64,000 nucleotides of DNA from Microglena sp. YARC (GCA_022414725.1 CM039466.1:36170447-36234446); one strand, 5' to 3'. Positions 50,694 through 60,199 are shown, counted from the stretch's first letter. Program-made: numbers and translations. Notes: generated by a model not told the origin, from the letters alone.

Positions 50694-51905
50694 ATGAGTT
50701 CGTTTGAAGAAATCAATGAAGATGTATTGGAGATCATTCTATCTAATGCGATTTCGAACGAATCCCACCTCAAACAAGTGCCTCTCGTTTGCAAACAGTG
50801 GAGATGCGCCGCACCCCGGTGTGTCACAAGGATCCACTTAAGACATTATAACAGTTTGGAATACGCATTATCACGCATTTGCAGGCTCAAAGAGTTGAAA
50901 ATCGGTGTCAATCGGGTGGAATACGTACCCTACCAATCAATGTCGGCTATCGAAGACAATATCCAAGACATATCGTCGCTGTCCGGACTCACTGCGTTGG
51001 TTCACCTGGACATATCGAACACCTACGTGACCGACATATCGCCACTGTACGGACTCACTTCGTTGACGCACATTAACATGTCGCACACCTACGTGACCGA
51101 CATATCACCGCTTTCCGGTCTCACTTCGTTGATTCACCTAGATATTTCGCACCTCACGTACGTGGACGAACACCCATTATCAGCAATTTCAGGACTCAAT
51201 GCGTTGGTTCACCTCAACATTTCGCATATCGGAAACAAACTAGAAGACATATCAAAGCTGTCCGGACTCACCGAGTTGGTTCATCTGAACATGGCGTACA
51301 CACGGGTGGGCGAACACCTATTATCACCGCTGGCAGGACTCACTTCGTTGATTCACCTCAACATGGAGGGCACCGACGTGGAATACCTATCATCTCTGTC
51401 CGGTATCAATTCGTTGATTCACCTCGACATTTCGCATCTCAAATACAAGCTCGAAGACATCTCACCGGTGTCCGGTATCACTGCGTTGCTTCACCTGAAC
51501 ATGGAGGGCACACGTGTACCCTCTATATCACTACTGTCCGGCCTCACTTCGTTGGTTCATCTGAACATGGCTTCGACCACACATGTGTGGTCGAAGACCG
51601 AGTACCGATGTCCGGCTTCATTTCGTTTTGTCGCCGGAGCAAGGTGCTCGACATATCACCGCTGGCAGGACTCACTTCGTTGATTCACCTAAACATGGAC
51701 ACACGTGTGAAAGACATATCACCGCTTGCCGCCCTCACTTTGTTGGTTCACCTGGACATTTCGAACACCGACGTGGACGACATATCACCGCTTGCCGGAC
51801 TCACTTTGTTGGTTCACCTCAACATGGAGGGCACCGACGTGGACGACATATCACCGCTGGAAGGACTCACTTCGTTGACGTACTTGAAAAATGGATGGAG
51901 TGAAA
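50694..51905 (+). pseudogene. F-box / LRR protein 2, frameshifted at a palindrome
   Basis: A paralogue of 3753-5264 with the same F-box-like N-terminus (INEDVLEIILSNAI, LVCKQW) and about 11 LRR units before the frame breaks at 51571. A five-base net insertion there creates a perfect 26-base palindrome (51571-51596). The remaining repeats continue in another frame to YLKNGW near 51898. Unit order differs from the first gene (several repeats absent), so repeat number has changed since duplication. If translated as written the product is 329 residues with an unrelated tail. Confidence 0.8.
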
Positions 51906-51919
51906 TAATAAATTGTTGT

Positions 51920-51978
51920 TCCCGAGATGGAGAGTCTTTTCATAGGTGTTCATGTGAACACGTTTAAAATAGGGATTG
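51920..51978. repeat. Isolated 96-bp satellite fragment
   Basis: CCCGAGATGGAGAGTCTTTT, GGTGTTCATGTGAACACG, TTTAAAATAGGGATTGG, ending sharply at GGGTCACGACATC. It directly follows the last LRR codons. Confidence 0.8.
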
Positions 51979-52055
51979 GGTCACGACATCTGAGTCTCTC
52001 ATGCAGATGCAATCAATGCCAAGTAACTTAAAGTCAACAACCAATCTGTCATCAA

Positions 52056-52315
52056 ATGATGAACGAGCAAGAGCGTATCGAGAACTTGTTTTCAAACTTT
52101 ATCGGAAAACATTGTGAAGTTTCGGATAAGGCTTAGGTGCAGTCGGACATATTGCACACAGCGTTCATGGACCATTGCATTATTGAAACAAATGACATCC
52201 GTTGGGTCGATAAACATGTGATGTATGAGATTTTGTCAACGGAATCGATGTGCATGCGCTTTTTCAACTGCAAAGTAAAAGGAACTAAACGCGTACGCAT
52301 CTTAGCGGGCGTTAT
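52056..52315 (+). pseudogene. Gene fragment with internal TAG, interrupted by a LINE
   Basis: MMNEQERIENLFSNFIGKHC then KA, TAG at 52134, and on in the same frame VQSDILHTAFMDHC, WVDKHVMYEILSTESMCMRF, FNCKVKGTKRVRILAG. Codon texture is the same on both sides of the TAG, so this is a nonsense mutation or readthrough site. The frame is cut at 52316 by the 3' tail of a LINE. The pattern weakly recalls the small C-terminal domain of virus-type primase-helicases, but I would not name it. Confidence 0.5.
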
Positions 52316-52589
52316 GCTACATTACATTACATTACATGTTAAAGTCTACTTGACACCGCGAGGGTGTATGAGACTCTGTGCTTTAAACAAAAAGAAAAAG
52401 CACCCACAAAGCAAAAAACCCCATTACATCAGGGGTGTGTCGAGGACAAACAAACCAAACTCCCAACCACCGTTTTGGTGGCGTAGGTATTAAACCCCTT
52501 AGAGCAGGACCCAGATCTCAACCACTTACAGTGGCGGAGGTAAGAAGCTAACAAATGAGAAGTCTCAAGAAGAAAAAAGGGATAATAAA

Positions 52590-53696
52590 TTACGGTGCCA
52601 CTAAGCAGTCCAGGGCTTCCTGTCTTGCTCTTCTACAAGTAGAAAGATAGTCGGCTAGGTTGCTCCAAAAAGACTTAGTGCCATTTCCATTCATAAAGGT
52701 TCTGAATGTGGAATCGCAGAATTCCACATTCCATACGGTTAAGTCGGTATCCTCATGGACATGCCTATAAATATCTGTAAACAGATTCTGGTAGCGGAGG
52801 CGAATATCATTATAAAAAGGGCACTCAAACATATGCATTTCATCCTCAGTTTTTTGGAACCCACACATTTGACAGTGTCTCATTGAGCGAGGGATGTGTG
52901 CTCTATCCACCACCCTCATTCTTTCTGTGTTCAGCCAATGGGAACCCATTCTAAACTGTGCTATAGAACGAATCTGATCCTGCTTATGTAAGGCGGATGT
53001 AAAAGGAATCAAGCCATTCTCATCATTGCTGTTGGCTGCGAACCATTTTTGGTATCGGAGGCGTTTAAAGCCAACCCTTCTCTCATCAGGGATGTCTCTA
53101 ACTGCATTGGTGTCACTTGGGTACTTAAACCTCCATGACTCAAAAACTTCAGACATAATACCTTCGACATCGACAGCCTCCAAAATGTTGATGTTTTTAC
53201 TGGATCCTAGCTTGTGGAGAGCACAACGCAAGTCATGAACCCAGCCAGTGTTGGAGTCAAAAGATTCCTCAAGAGCCATTCTAATGAGATCCTCAGGTTC
53301 TTTATGTATAGTCTTGTTCCAGAAGCGCAAAGCTTGTTTAAGCCAAGCAAAACACAACGGGGTTCTACCCAGCTCTTCCATGATAATATTAGATGTAGTA
53401 GATTGGCAAACACCCAACATTTGTTTAAGTATACCTCTATGCCATTTCTCACAAGCATGGTCATTTGAGATAAGTGTGTTGTTCAGAATAGAAGGAGCCC
53501 ACACCTCACAGCCAAAATTCAGGATAGGTTGTACAAGAGAATCAAACAGGTGGGTGAGAATATCAATATTGTATATCTCCATAGTATGGCATCGCCTACG
53601 AAGCATGTGGTGTGCCTTTTGGGCCTTAGTGAGCATCCTAGAAAAAGCAGCTTTTGCACGATTGCTTGAGTCACCATCCACAAAGAGGGATCCCAA
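52590..53696 (-). CDS. LINE ORF, reverse-transcriptase thumb and C-terminal zinc knuckle
   Basis: 368 residues from an internal ATG. It continues the reverse transcriptase frame after a stop at 53748. Segments: YLGSLFVDGD in the frame just upstream, KAQKAHHMLRRRCHTMEIYN, LFDSLVQPILNFGCEVWAP (thumb region of LINE RTs), a long helical C-terminus, and CQMCGFQKTEDEMHMFECP, a CCHC-type zinc knuckle typical of LINE C-termini, ending near TCRRARQEALDCLVAP. As written it cannot polymerise because the catalytic box lies in the separate upstream frame. Confidence 0.75.
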   Translation of the reverse strand: MGSLFVDGDSSNRAKAAFSRMLTKAQKAHHMLRRRCHTMEIYNIDILTHLFDSLVQPILNFGCEVWAPSILNNTLISNDHACEKWHRGILKQMLGVCQSTTSNIIMEELGRTPLCFAWLKQALRFWNKTIHKEPEDLIRMALEESFDSNTGWVHDLRCALHKLGSSKNINILEAVDVEGIMSEVFESWRFKYPSDTNAVRDIPDERRVGFKRLRYQKWFAANSNDENGLIPFTSALHKQDQIRSIAQFRMGSHWLNTERMRVVDRAHIPRSMRHCQMCGFQKTEDEMHMFECPFYNDIRLRYQNLFTDIYRHVHEDTDLTVWNVEFCDSTFRTFMNGNGTKSFWSNLADYLSTCRRARQEALDCLVAP

Positions 53697-53747
53697 GTAG
53701 ATAAAAGATAACTTTGTAGAAAGTTGTGCTCCATCATAGACAAATTT

Positions 53748-54044
53748 TTAATCAGGATCCATGCGGGCCTCATCACAGAATTGTTTGTTGAAAACGACAA
53801 TCTCAGTTTTCTTTATATTCACAGCCATCTTAGTAGCCTCGCAGAAATCTCTCAGGCAGTCAAGCATCGCTTGCATATCTGCCGGGGATTCTGCCATTAT
53901 AGCTAGGTCATCAGCATAAAGTAACAGTTGCAGAATCTTTCCCCTAAGCTCAGCCCCTACATTTGGGAGCTTGGATTGGAGGTACGATTCAATTCTATCA
54001 ATGAACAGACCGAATAGTGACATACCCGTAAACGCCGCAGAATT
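53748..54044 (-). pseudogene. LINE reverse-transcriptase palm fragment with YADD box
   Basis: Begins inside the fingers/palm (AFTGMSLFGLFIDRIESYLQ), contains LLLYADDLAIMAES with the catalytic YADD, then FCEATKMAVNIKKTEIVVF. A single TAA at 53748-53750 separates it from the downstream ORF in the same frame. The endonuclease and most of the RT are missing. Confidence 0.8.
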
Positions 54045-54056
54045 GCGGGCTGTATA

Positions 54057-54350
54057 AACAAGCGGCGGAGCCCCTTTCCGGGTGGGCGACCGGAGGGGAG
54101 CCCACACTTAACATCAAGCATTAGACACACACACTACTGCGTAACAAGTCCACTACTGCGTAACAAGTCTTACACAATGATGATGTGTACGTTGTTTGTA
54201 AAAGATTCACTGTAACACTTGGGCTTATTATCACTGTAACGCTTGAGCTTCTTTCTCATCGGCACAAATGCACAAAACACGTTAAATACGCCTCGCGGAA
54301 CAAGCGACGTACGAAGGGGAGCCCACAGTTCACATGAAGCATGAGACAGA
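54057..54350. repeat. GC-rich intergenic repeats and remnants
   Basis: Copies of the GCGGCGGAGCCCC unit at 54057-54110 and a partial one at 54295-54350 (GCCCACAGTTCACATGAAGC). Between them is CACTACTGCGTAACAAGTC twice in tandem, and a minus frame ending KRYSDNKPKCYSESF that may be a gene remnant. Confidence 0.5.
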
Positions 54351-54479
54351 ACGCATGGCACACGCAAAATGGAGGAGGACGCGTCCATCATGCATGGAAG
54401 AGAAGGGGATAAGGCATTCAAGGCAGACGACGGCGCGATGCGCATGGAGATCATTAGATCCATTCATCTGTATTAAATT

Positions 54480-54689
54480 TAGGTTTATTCCGGTTGTACA
54501 CTTTTTTAGTGGGGTTTGAGATCCACCTCGAGACTGTCATGTGGCTTACATTCGCAAGTATAGCCACTCTCCTCAAACTTTGCAGCAATGTGTACATGTG
54601 TACAACAATCGACCGTCTGTCCAAGTTGTACATAGAGAATTTGAATTGATTCAATATACTGTAACATTATTGACCGGTCTGAGTGTAAC
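54480..54689 (-). pseudogene. Family A transposon left-end fragment
   Basis: Left end (ACCGGTCTGAGTG then TA at 54684-54687) and the first ~55 codons of the transposase (TLLQSLRRVAILANVSHMTV). Cut off after KKVYNRNKP. Confidence 0.65.
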
Positions 54690-54699
54690 GGGGTTAATT

Positions 54700-55806
54700 T
54701 TAAACCATTTCATTATATTCCCTATAGAGTCTGTGTTGACATGCATTATAACTTGGGTTAGTATTGACATGGCGCCATATTTTTTGTATAGTTCTTGCTG
54801 ATCTGTATCTACGTATGATATCACATATGTCTTGGGAAGATAGCAACATATTGGGGTTTCTGCTCAACTCATACCAGTCCCATGGTTTATCTGGGTTGGT
54901 TTGTATAATCTCCCACGTGATATTGGGGTTTGCGCTCATTCCACCCCAATTCCACGGTTTGTCTGGGTTGGTTTCGATAATATCCATCGTTATGACAGGG
55001 TTTTTGCTGATCCAGTTCCAGTTCCATGGTTTGTCTGAGTTGGTTTTTACAACATCCCACGTGATGTTGGGGTTTCTGATGATCCAGCTCCAGTCCCATG
55101 GTTTATCTGGATTGGCTTGTATAATATCCCATGTGATACTGGGGTTTTTACTGATCAAAAACCAGTCCCATGGTTTATCTGGGTTGGCTTGTATAATCTC
55201 CCATGTGATGTTGGGTTTTCTGCTGATATTAAACCAATCCCATGGTTTGTCAGGGCTGGTTTGTATAATACCTAGTGTGATGTTCGGGTGTGAACTCAAT
55301 CCACCCCAGTCCCACGGTTTGTCTGGGTTTGTAATGACAATATCCCATTTAATGCATGGGTTTCTGCTGATCCAATACCAATTCCACGGTTTGTCGGGGT
55401 TGGCTTCGATAATTTCCCACGTGATGTAGGGTTTTCTGCTGATATAATACCAGTCCCATGGTTTGTCTGAGTAGGCTTGTACAATATCCCATGTGATATT
55501 TGGTTTTGTGCTCAACCCACCCCAATCCCAAGGTTTACTGGGGGTTGTAATGACAATATCAATCGTTATTGTAGGGTTTCTGATAATCCAGAACCAGTCC
55601 CATGGTTTATCTGGGTCGGCTTGTATAATATCTAGTGTGATGTTGGGGTTTCTGCTGATCCAGTTCCAATCCCATGGTTTGTTGGGATTGGATTCGATGA
55701 TATCCCATGTGATATTGGGGTTATAGCTCAATAAACTCCAATACCACTTGTGTTCCATACATTTGACCCGTCTCGAGATGTGGTTATTTATTTCCACTGA
55801 AATCAT
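54700..55806 (-). CDS. 24-residue NPNITW/KPWDW repeat protein, 368 aa
   Basis: After ~28 N-terminal residues there are 12 full repeats of 24 residues: NPNITWDIIQANPDKPWDW plus five variable residues (WISRN-like), then a partial unit. These repeats are frequent in mimivirus-like genomes and their function is unknown; the tryptophan and proline positions suggest a solenoid. The C-terminus (RYRSARTIQKIWRHVN, NPSYNACQHRLYREYNEM) resembles the IQ-like tail common in giant-virus repeat proteins. The frame is intact. The 3' end lies 11 bases from a transposon left end, and the 5' flank is AT-rich (ATAGTAATAACTAAATAATA), fitting a promoter. Confidence 0.8.
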   Translation of the reverse strand: MISVEINNHISRRVKCMEHKWYWSLLSYNPNITWDIIESNPNKPWDWNWISRNPNITLDIIQADPDKPWDWFWIIRNPTITIDIVITTPSKPWDWGGLSTKPNITWDIVQAYSDKPWDWYYISRKPYITWEIIEANPDKPWNWYWISRNPCIKWDIVITNPDKPWDWGGLSSHPNITLGIIQTSPDKPWDWFNISRKPNITWEIIQANPDKPWDWFLISKNPSITWDIIQANPDKPWDWSWIIRNPNITWDVVKTNSDKPWNWNWISKNPVITMDIIETNPDKPWNWGGMSANPNITWEIIQTNPDKPWDWYELSRNPNMLLSSQDICDIIRRYRSARTIQKIWRHVNTNPSYNACQHRLYREYNEMV

Positions 55807-56040
55807 TATTAATAGTAATAACTAAATAATAGATGGTTATAGATAGTAATATATCCACAAGTATCTTTATGCTCCGATTTGTACCTGATTTTAAAAGATT
55901 GTGGTGATTTCGCAGAACCCGTCCGTACATTCAAAATCCATGAACTCGGTGAAAATAAACGGCATGCACACACAGATACACTCGACGGAATACTTAAATA
56001 AAACCGCTTTCTGGAGTGTACGGTACACATTATAAAGCTT
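55807..56040. other. AT-rich spacer
   Basis: Contains CACTCGACGGAATACTTAAA at ~55978, the complement of the AGTATTCCGTYGACTG motif found at 48551, 57710 and 58203, each near a gene or transposon border. No gene seen. Confidence 0.4.
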
Positions 56041-56200
56041 ATCTTATTACAGCACTGGAAAACTTATGGAAGAAAAATCCGGATGTCGATGCAAAACGAT
56101 TGGCAACATTTGTCAACAAATGCAAAGATTTGCTCGTGTATTAAGGATCGGTTGATGATCTGGGAAAAAGCAGTTGTCCTCTGTAAAAGAAGCAAGGTCC
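56041..56200. repeat. Copy of the KNPDVDAKRLATF block
   Basis: On the plus strand, LENLWKKNPDVDAKRLATFV then NKCKDLLVY, stop. The same block occurs at 9605-9760 and 29235-29400. Three copies of a ~150-bp piece of a gene whose full form is not in this window. Confidence 0.55.
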
Positions 56201-56224
56201 GCCACGTGTAGGATCCTGTCTGGA

Positions 56225-56460
56225 GTGTATCTGACTTGTTTACACTCGTGGTTCGAGGAGAATGGGGAACACGTGTAGTCTCGAGCAGACTTCGGCTTGA
56301 CAACTATGTCGGGATCATGAAAGGGGAATCGCGGGACACACGGAGTGGGGCAGTGGAATTCAGCTGCGGACTCACTTCCACGCATATTAAAGGGGTCCTT
56401 GTGTCTATATATAGAGATCAGAGGGGTGGGGTCTCAAGCAGAAGTCTGCTTGAACGATCC
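56225..56460. repeat. Dispersed CAAGCAGA hairpin repeat, two units
   Basis: CTCGAGCAGACTTCGGCTTG at ~56279 with the full downstream part (GGGGAATCGCGGGACACACG, GGAATTCAGCTGCGGACTC), and CTCAAGCAGAAGTCTGCTTG at ~56432. Preceded by GTTTACACTCGTGG, the complement of the TGTAAACA motif. Confidence 0.75.
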
Positions 56461-56492
56461 CAGGACCGGGCACAGAGCATACCTTGCGCGAC

Positions 56493-57642
56493 TCAGCATC
56501 GCTTCTCCACCTGATGCAAAACGCCTTGGTCAGCAAGCTGGTCCTTGTGGGCATCCAGATACCCGTGCAAGCAGCGCATCATCTCTTTTGAGAGCAGGTC
56601 GGAGGATGTGGCCAGCAGCCTCGGTAGCACCTCCCGCTCATAGGCATTGACAAAGAGCGGGTGGTGGACGGAGTAGCCGTAGTTGTTGCGGCGGAAGTCG
56701 GCGTCGGCGCAAGTGTGCACAAACATCAGCTGCCAAGGGGTTTGCACGTCCACGCCCGGCCCGCCTGACATGCCCGGGAAGGTGCTGCAGGTGTGCTCTA
56801 TGATGCGCTGAGAGGTCCCGGCCACCAGTCCAGGCGACACGACCAAGCGCGAGGGGTAGCACACATCATCCTCCTGGTCAAGCGCACGTCGCAGGGCTAG
56901 ATTTTCATCCAGCCGCCAGTCTGCTGGAGCAGGTAGCTGATGGCCCAGTAGCTCGGCTCATCAGCGGCCTGCTCATAATCCGCCTCGGTGCGCAGAAACC
57001 TTTTCGCCCATTCGGCAGTCAGGCGATGAGCAAACCCCAGCACGCACACCGCGTCCCATCCACCAGCTTCCTTGCGCTGGGAATGAAGATCTGCATCGGA
57101 CCCCCCTCAGGTGCCTTGGTGACCATGAACCCGAAGTCTGGCAGGACCTCAGCCTCACCGATGCGCTGCGAGGGCTGCGAGGGGATGTGTTCAGCCAGCT
57201 CGCTAACGTTGCGCCCCGCTGTTAGCCAGCCCAGGTCCACAATCGCGCGGGGAACCGGCCGAGTGGACAGACTGGACGGCAGCACGTCTGTGCCGTAGCC
57301 GCACCGCCACTTCTGTTGCACGCTGGCGGGCATGAGGCAGTGCCCAGCGCTGCCCCACAACACCCCTACGCCGGCAGGTGCTGCGACTGGAAAGAAGGTG
57401 CCACTGCTGTGCCCCGTTGGCTCTTCCCACATCCCACGCATGAGCTTTATGCCTGTGTACTTCCCTCTGCTCTGATCAAGCAGCACCTCGTTGTCACTAG
57501 CTGCACCACGGATCAGCACCTTGCCTGTTATGTGGTCCACCGGAAAAGTGCGCTTGTAGGTTCCAGTGCCTTTGATGACAATCGGCTTTTCAGCAGCAGC
57601 CTGCTTCAGCATGTCCCAGTTGCCCTCCATGTTGCTGCCCAT
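56493..57642 (-). pseudogene. Trypsin-like serine protease 1, frameshifted
   Basis: The N-terminal frame (57642-57019) has a beta-rich start (KPIVIKGTGTYKRTFPVDHI), VGVLWGSAGHCLM with the catalytic histidine, and PDFGFMVTKAPEGG around the expected aspartate. The C-terminal frame (56864-56493) has STFPGMSGGPGVD, the GxSGGP box with the catalytic serine, and a helical tail (KEMMRCLHGYLDAHKDQLAD). Between 57019 and 56865 the frame changes at least twice. The catalytic set looks complete otherwise. No signal peptide is visible, so an intracellular or virion role is more likely than secretion. Confidence 0.65.
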
Positions 57643-58304
57643 GTTGTTGATATATCTGTAGTGAGTGGGAACGCGGACAGGGAAGCCACGAACGAAGCGG
57701 TTTCATTTAAGTATTCCGTTGACTGTAAACGTCCTAATTACGTTTTTTATCTCAGAGATGTCAGTGAGAGGCGTTGGTCAGGCAGAGAATCCATGATTCT
57801 CAGGATATGCCAGCCACATTGTAACCCGATGTCTTAAGTCGCTGACTCACACGCACGCACGCACCGCCGCGGATGATTATAGATGATGATGCATGCATGG
57901 GCGGCTTGTGTGCTCTTGCGCGTGCGGGGAAATTACCCCTTGTCCGAGTGTATCATATAACGTGCGGGTTCGAGGTGCCTTCACGACAGCGTGGATGAGT
58001 GTATACCTGCACTGGACGGTCAACAGATTGAAACATATTCCGGGTATTAGCCCAGAAAACAACAGAACGTCAGTGGACATCGTGAGAGGAAGTGACTCTC
58101 GCGCGGTTGGTCAACTTTTTCAAAAGCCTCAAAAGACAGGGGTATATCTCTAAACCCTGGTATACACCGTAAGGTGTGCCGTACACGAAGTGGTTTCAGT
58201 TTAGTATTCCGTTGACTGTGTATCACCGCTTCTGCACTCTGCTACATGGGTCCAGAATAGGCATCCTGCATCATGCCACTGGTGCTTGCAAACATGGGCT
58301 TAGA
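57643..58304. other. Spacer between protease genes
   Basis: Holds two copies of AGTATTCCGTTGACTGT (57710 and 58203), each preceded by CGAAGYGGTTTCA. A plus frame at 57893-58153 (RVRGAFTTAWMSVYLHWTVN) has no recognisable domain. No supported gene. Confidence 0.4.
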
Positions 58305-58957
58305 TCAAGCCTGGATATCCTGCTTGAAGCAGGTAGGTGTGAAGGTCGTAGTTGGGGGTGATGCCGATGCGCATGATTGTGGTGCCAAGTGCGCCTTCAC
58401 GACCCCCAGCAGACGGCCATGCTTGTCGACCACTGGTCGCCTGAAAACCCGTCATCTGCGTGTGCAGTGATGGCCACTGAGCCAGGCATGGTGCTGGATA
58501 GTGAGCCCTTGGAGCAACTGGGCTTGTTCTCTGTGCCTGTGTACCCCAGTGCGTACACTGACGCCATGATTTCAAGATCAGTGGACCAAAGGCTCGTGGC
58601 AGAGCGGGAACCCTTCAACAGAATGAGGTCAGGCACATTGCCTGGAGGTGAGGGGGCCACGACCTCTAAATCCTCCTCAAAGCCGTCGGTTGGGTACCTT
58701 GCCTTAAAGGCCACAGCCGGTGATGTACTGCCTAGGGGCTTGCCGCAGAACCCCTGCATGTGTCCTGCTGCCACGATGACTTCCCCATGCATGAAGCCGC
58801 TGAACTGACCAACTAGGCTTCCGTCCTGACTGAATCCAAGCAGCTTCACTACCAATGGTGACACCTTGGCATACACTGCCTGGTCGAGCATCTCCACTGC
58901 AGCACCGACGTCCACCGGGTCAACACCATCATCCAAGTTTATCCGCAACCTGGCCAT
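58305..58957 (-). pseudogene. Trypsin-like serine protease 2, one-base deletion at the Ser box
   Basis: Starts MARLRINLDDGVDPVDVGAA at the ATG eight bases from the left end of a transposon; an upstream extension would be transposon sequence. VIVAAGHMQGFCG carries the histidine and VPDLILLKGSRSA the aspartate. ITAHADDGFSGD then leaves the family pattern: one base is missing in the G run of the serine box. The next frame continues VVDKHGRLLGVVKAHLAP with a proper end. The other breaks expected of decay are absent, so this may be a sequencing error or a recent inactivation. Confidence 0.7.
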
Positions 58958-58961
58958 GTTA

Positions 58962-59705
58962 CAGTCAGACCGGTCAATAATGTTTACAGTATATTGAATC
59001 AATTACAATTCTCTATGTACAACTGATTGACTCAATTCTCTATAAAACAACTGATTGACTCCAATCCCTTCTTGACAATGTCTCAGCTTGCAGAGGGGGT
59101 GACTTCTCTGTCCTCTGTCAAGATGTCTCCAAAAACTTGTGGACGCTACACACGCAAACTTGGTTACACCCGCAAGCGCGCATACAAAACAGTTCGGCAC
59201 AAGACTGACCACAAATCTTCTGTCGACCGTTTTTGTAAGGAGTATTTAGACGTTCCGACATCGGATTTGTTAAGCATCGGGACAGAAAAGTACAGCGGGG
59301 TACAGTCGCTGTCCTTGACAATATCCAGTTCCATCATTCAAAGGAGACGATTTCTATGTTCGATTCTGTAGGAATACGACCACTCTTTGTACCTCCTAAC
59401 AGTCCAGAGTTTAACGCTATTGAGAATGTCTTTAGTTTGCTCAAGCGAAAATATCGCTGCATGTGCCCAATAATTCCAGATGTAGCAGATATATTTGATT
59501 ACAGTAACGCTTTGAAAAGGATTATTGATGTGCACGATGTTAGCCATCAGTTTGAAAATTCAGTGTCTTTAGATGCCTTGAATTTTTTGTGTCAATCACC
59601 TGAAGACAGTATCTGTATTGACAAGATCGGTTACAAATCTTGAATTGGTCAACTTTTCAGGATCCCCAAAATATAAGGTGTCCCAATATCAAATGTCCCT
59701 AGCTG
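58962..59705 (+). mobile_element. Tc1/mariner-type element (family A), internally deleted
   Basis: 744 bp bounded by TA on both sides (58960-58961 and 59706-59707), starting CAGTCAGACCGG and ending GGTGTCCCAATATC...CCCTAGCTG. Ends share only the CAG/CTG terminus plus weak similarity. Plus-strand coding: an N-terminal part (PFLTMSQLAEGVTSLSSVKM, CGRYTRKLGYTRKRAYKTVR) to ~59280, then a deletion to VAVLDN. The complete C-terminus follows (VPPNSPEFNAIENVFSLLKR, third catalytic residue E). Non-autonomous as written. Confidence 0.75.
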
Positions 59706-60127
59706 TATGGAATGTAATTTATGGAATGCAACCATTCCAATTCGTATCCACAACGGAACCAATGACCCATGATGTTTTTTAGCCAAGCCTTTGCTCCGTC
59801 ATACAGTTTGTGTTTGTCTTTGTCAGAAGGTTCTTGCATGTTGTTTAATGTCTTGTATAATTCACGAACCATCTGAAACGAGGGCACAATTCCTATTGAA
59901 GATGCAACGGCGGGAGTCGTTTCCTCGTCAGTGCAAATAAGTTGAAATATGGTATTTTCAAACATGTAAGCACCTCGGCGAATTTGATCCACCCATAATA
60001 TAGCCAAGATTATCCTACCATCAAATGTTTGTACTGATTGTATATTTTCACACGCCATAATAATGGAAATCTTTATTATTTTGTCTCGAGCCATGACGCA
60101 CCGATATAAATCCCCAAAAGTCTGCAT
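59699..60127 (-). CDS. Hypothetical protein, 142 aa, 3' end set by transposon
   Basis: MQTFGDLYRCVMARDKIIKI, QSVQTFDGRIILAILWVDQI, FENTIFQLICTDEETTPAVA, ELYKTLNNMQEP, AKAWLKNIMGHWFRCGYELE. Alpha/beta, no family recognised. The final serine and stop (AGC TAG) lie inside the right end of the adjacent transposon, so the original C-terminus was probably longer or different. The start could also be the internal ATG at 60091 (MARDK). Confidence 0.6.
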   Translation of the reverse strand: MQTFGDLYRCVMARDKIIKISIIMACENIQSVQTFDGRIILAILWVDQIRRGAYMFENTIFQLICTDEETTPAVASSIGIVPSFQMVRELYKTLNNMQEPSDKDKHKLYDGAKAWLKNIMGHWFRCGYELEWLHSINYIPYS

Positions 60128-60199
60128 GTATGATGTGTTTTTTCTGCTTCTCCTTTATCCTAGTCTGGTTTTCGAATAACAAATTTTGCTGCGCATGCG

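Larger units (their letters stand above)
52316..54044 (-). mobile_element. 5'-truncated non-LTR retrotransposon (LINE)
   Basis: Minus-strand element of ~1.73 kb containing the end of the reverse-transcriptase ORF (next two entries), a ~230-bp 3' UTR and a (TAATG)n-type tail at 52316-52337. Flanking GCGGGCGTTAT (52305-52315) and GCGGGCTGTAT (54045-54055) form a plausible 11-bp target duplication with two mismatches. 5' truncation is usual for such elements. Confidence 0.8.

Noticed and set aside
54764..55429. Plus-strand 221-aa ORF
   Set aside because: It is the antisense shadow of the 24-residue-repeat gene; its own repeats (HGLSGLVCIISHV) follow from the minus-strand repeat.
58397..59002. 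Protease 2 start at 59002
   Set aside because: The extra 15 N-terminal residues (MIQYTVNII...) are translated from the transposon left end and appear unchanged in front of an unrelated frame at 48987.
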